64,000 nucleotides of DNA from Syngnathus acus (lineage: Eukaryota > Chordata > Actinopteri > Syngnathiformes > Syngnathidae), in NCBI RefSeq assembly GCF_901709675.1, contig NC_051100.1, forward strand, positions 14,056,286 through 14,120,285. Reading direction: 5' to 3'. The position numbers and the translations under genes were made by a program. Below are positions 63,626-64,000 of the stretch, one piece after another. Under the pieces are notes generated by a model, which saw only the letters and a program-made list of their open reading frames with translations, had not been told where the DNA came from and made no database searches. Numbering within the stretch: position 1 is the stretch's first letter; each line of letters opens with the position of its first letter.

Positions 63626-64000
63626 AGGCTTTGCAGTCACGTGGTTTTATCACGTGATTTTGTGTTATGCCGCCATCTTGGCGGTCAACTAGTCAGCTCG
63701 TTCCTACGTGTTTGTATGGATTGTCTGATTTCTGCGCTACGTTTTCACCGATTTCTTCCGAATTATGGCTGATTTGCTATCCAACGAAGTTAGGCATTTG
63801 GATGAAGACTCCAAGAATCGTCACAGAGAGAAGTTGAACCTTGTTGGCACAACGGATCCGTACCTTTTACCGAGAAGCATGCTAAAATCGCCCGAGCATT
63901 TTGCAACAGCCGACCTGCCTGAACGCTCATATCCAGATATTTATAATTACCTCGTCGATTTGTTTTGTAATGGCATTTCATAACTTGACATATTAAAAAA
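63626..64000 (+). mobile_element. Start of a YqaJ-encoding element (ISL2EU-like)
   Basis: The sequence changes abruptly after CACTATA to GAGGCTTTGCAGTCACGTGG..., containing the palindrome 'cacgtggttttatcacgtg'. It leads into a protein frame of the type carried by PIF-Harbinger/ISL2EU elements. The other end lies beyond the window. Confidence 0.5.
63765..63983 (+). CDS. N-terminus of YqaJ/SWIM-type transposon protein (partial)
   Basis: The frame starts MADLLSNEVRHLDEDSKNRH and continues GTTDPYLLPRSML...YPDIYNYLVDLF. The DPY...DIYNYLV pattern is the usual N-terminus of the large YqaJ-exonuclease/SWIM-finger protein of ISL2EU-like elements, in which it leads to a 'KAYKSLEAY' segment. Here the frame ends at 63983 (TAA), possibly because an intron donor lies before the stop or because this copy is broken. 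The nuclease domain is outside the window. Confidence 0.5.
   Translation: MADLLSNEVRHLDEDSKNRHREKLNLVGTTDPYLLPRSMLKSPEHFATADLPERSYPDIYNYLVDLFCNGIS

Overview
The window looks like nuclear DNA of a bony fish. It holds intron-split vertebrate genes with GT/AG junctions, separated by dense fish-type repeats: Tc1-like, hAT and pogo/Tigger-like elements, tRNA-derived SINEs, L2-like and L1/Tx1-like LINEs, and a Ty3/gypsy chromovirus. A percomorph is likely. The SINE style would fit a syngnathid, but that is only an impression.

Four host genes can be assembled exon by exon, with every junction in phase. (1) tjap1, + strand, coding 6638-17704, 548 aa, with a CpG-rich promoter and non-coding exon near 4555-4884. 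(2) dnph1, - strand, 25638-18822, 142 aa, convergent with tjap1; its 6.2 kb first intron is filled with transposons. (3) yipf3, - strand, 38835-34197, 330 aa, with a compact promoter at about 38836-39100. (4) ncoa4, + strand, 54332-58962, 477 aa, the ferritin autophagy receptor, with a probable promoter near 52250-52406. TJAP1, DNPH1 and YIPF3 all lie in human 6p21.1, so that part is conserved synteny. NCOA4 is on another human chromosome.

Layout: 1-4400 retroelement LTRs, microsatellite and miniature palindromes; 4555-18620 tjap1 with hAT, Tc1 and other elements in its introns; 18822-25638 dnph1; 25.7-32.9 kb a block of nested DNA transposons; 34.2-39.1 kb yipf3; 39.1-51.6 kb one decayed L1-like LINE on the - strand, split by a gypsy element, a hAT MITE, a SINE and a 1.55 kb LTR-like insertion; 51.8-59.3 kb SINE and ncoa4; 60.3-63.6 kb an almost identical tandem copy of the 3' half of ncoa4; 63.6-64.0 kb the start of an element encoding a YqaJ-type protein, cut by the window edge.

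Most noteworthy: tjap1's first coding exon has an in-frame 223-codon extension ending at a second phase-0 donor, which could make a long isoform with a PP1-docking-like motif. The ncoa4 3' half is duplicated with a period of 3922 bp. A Tc1 copy carries a perfect 67-bp-arm palindrome flanked by a 13-bp duplication. Many insertions have exact target-site duplications, which allow their order to be read. I found no convincing new multi-gene system. Coordinates were counted by hand from the printed sequence; family names rest on recognised protein motifs and termini, not on searches.
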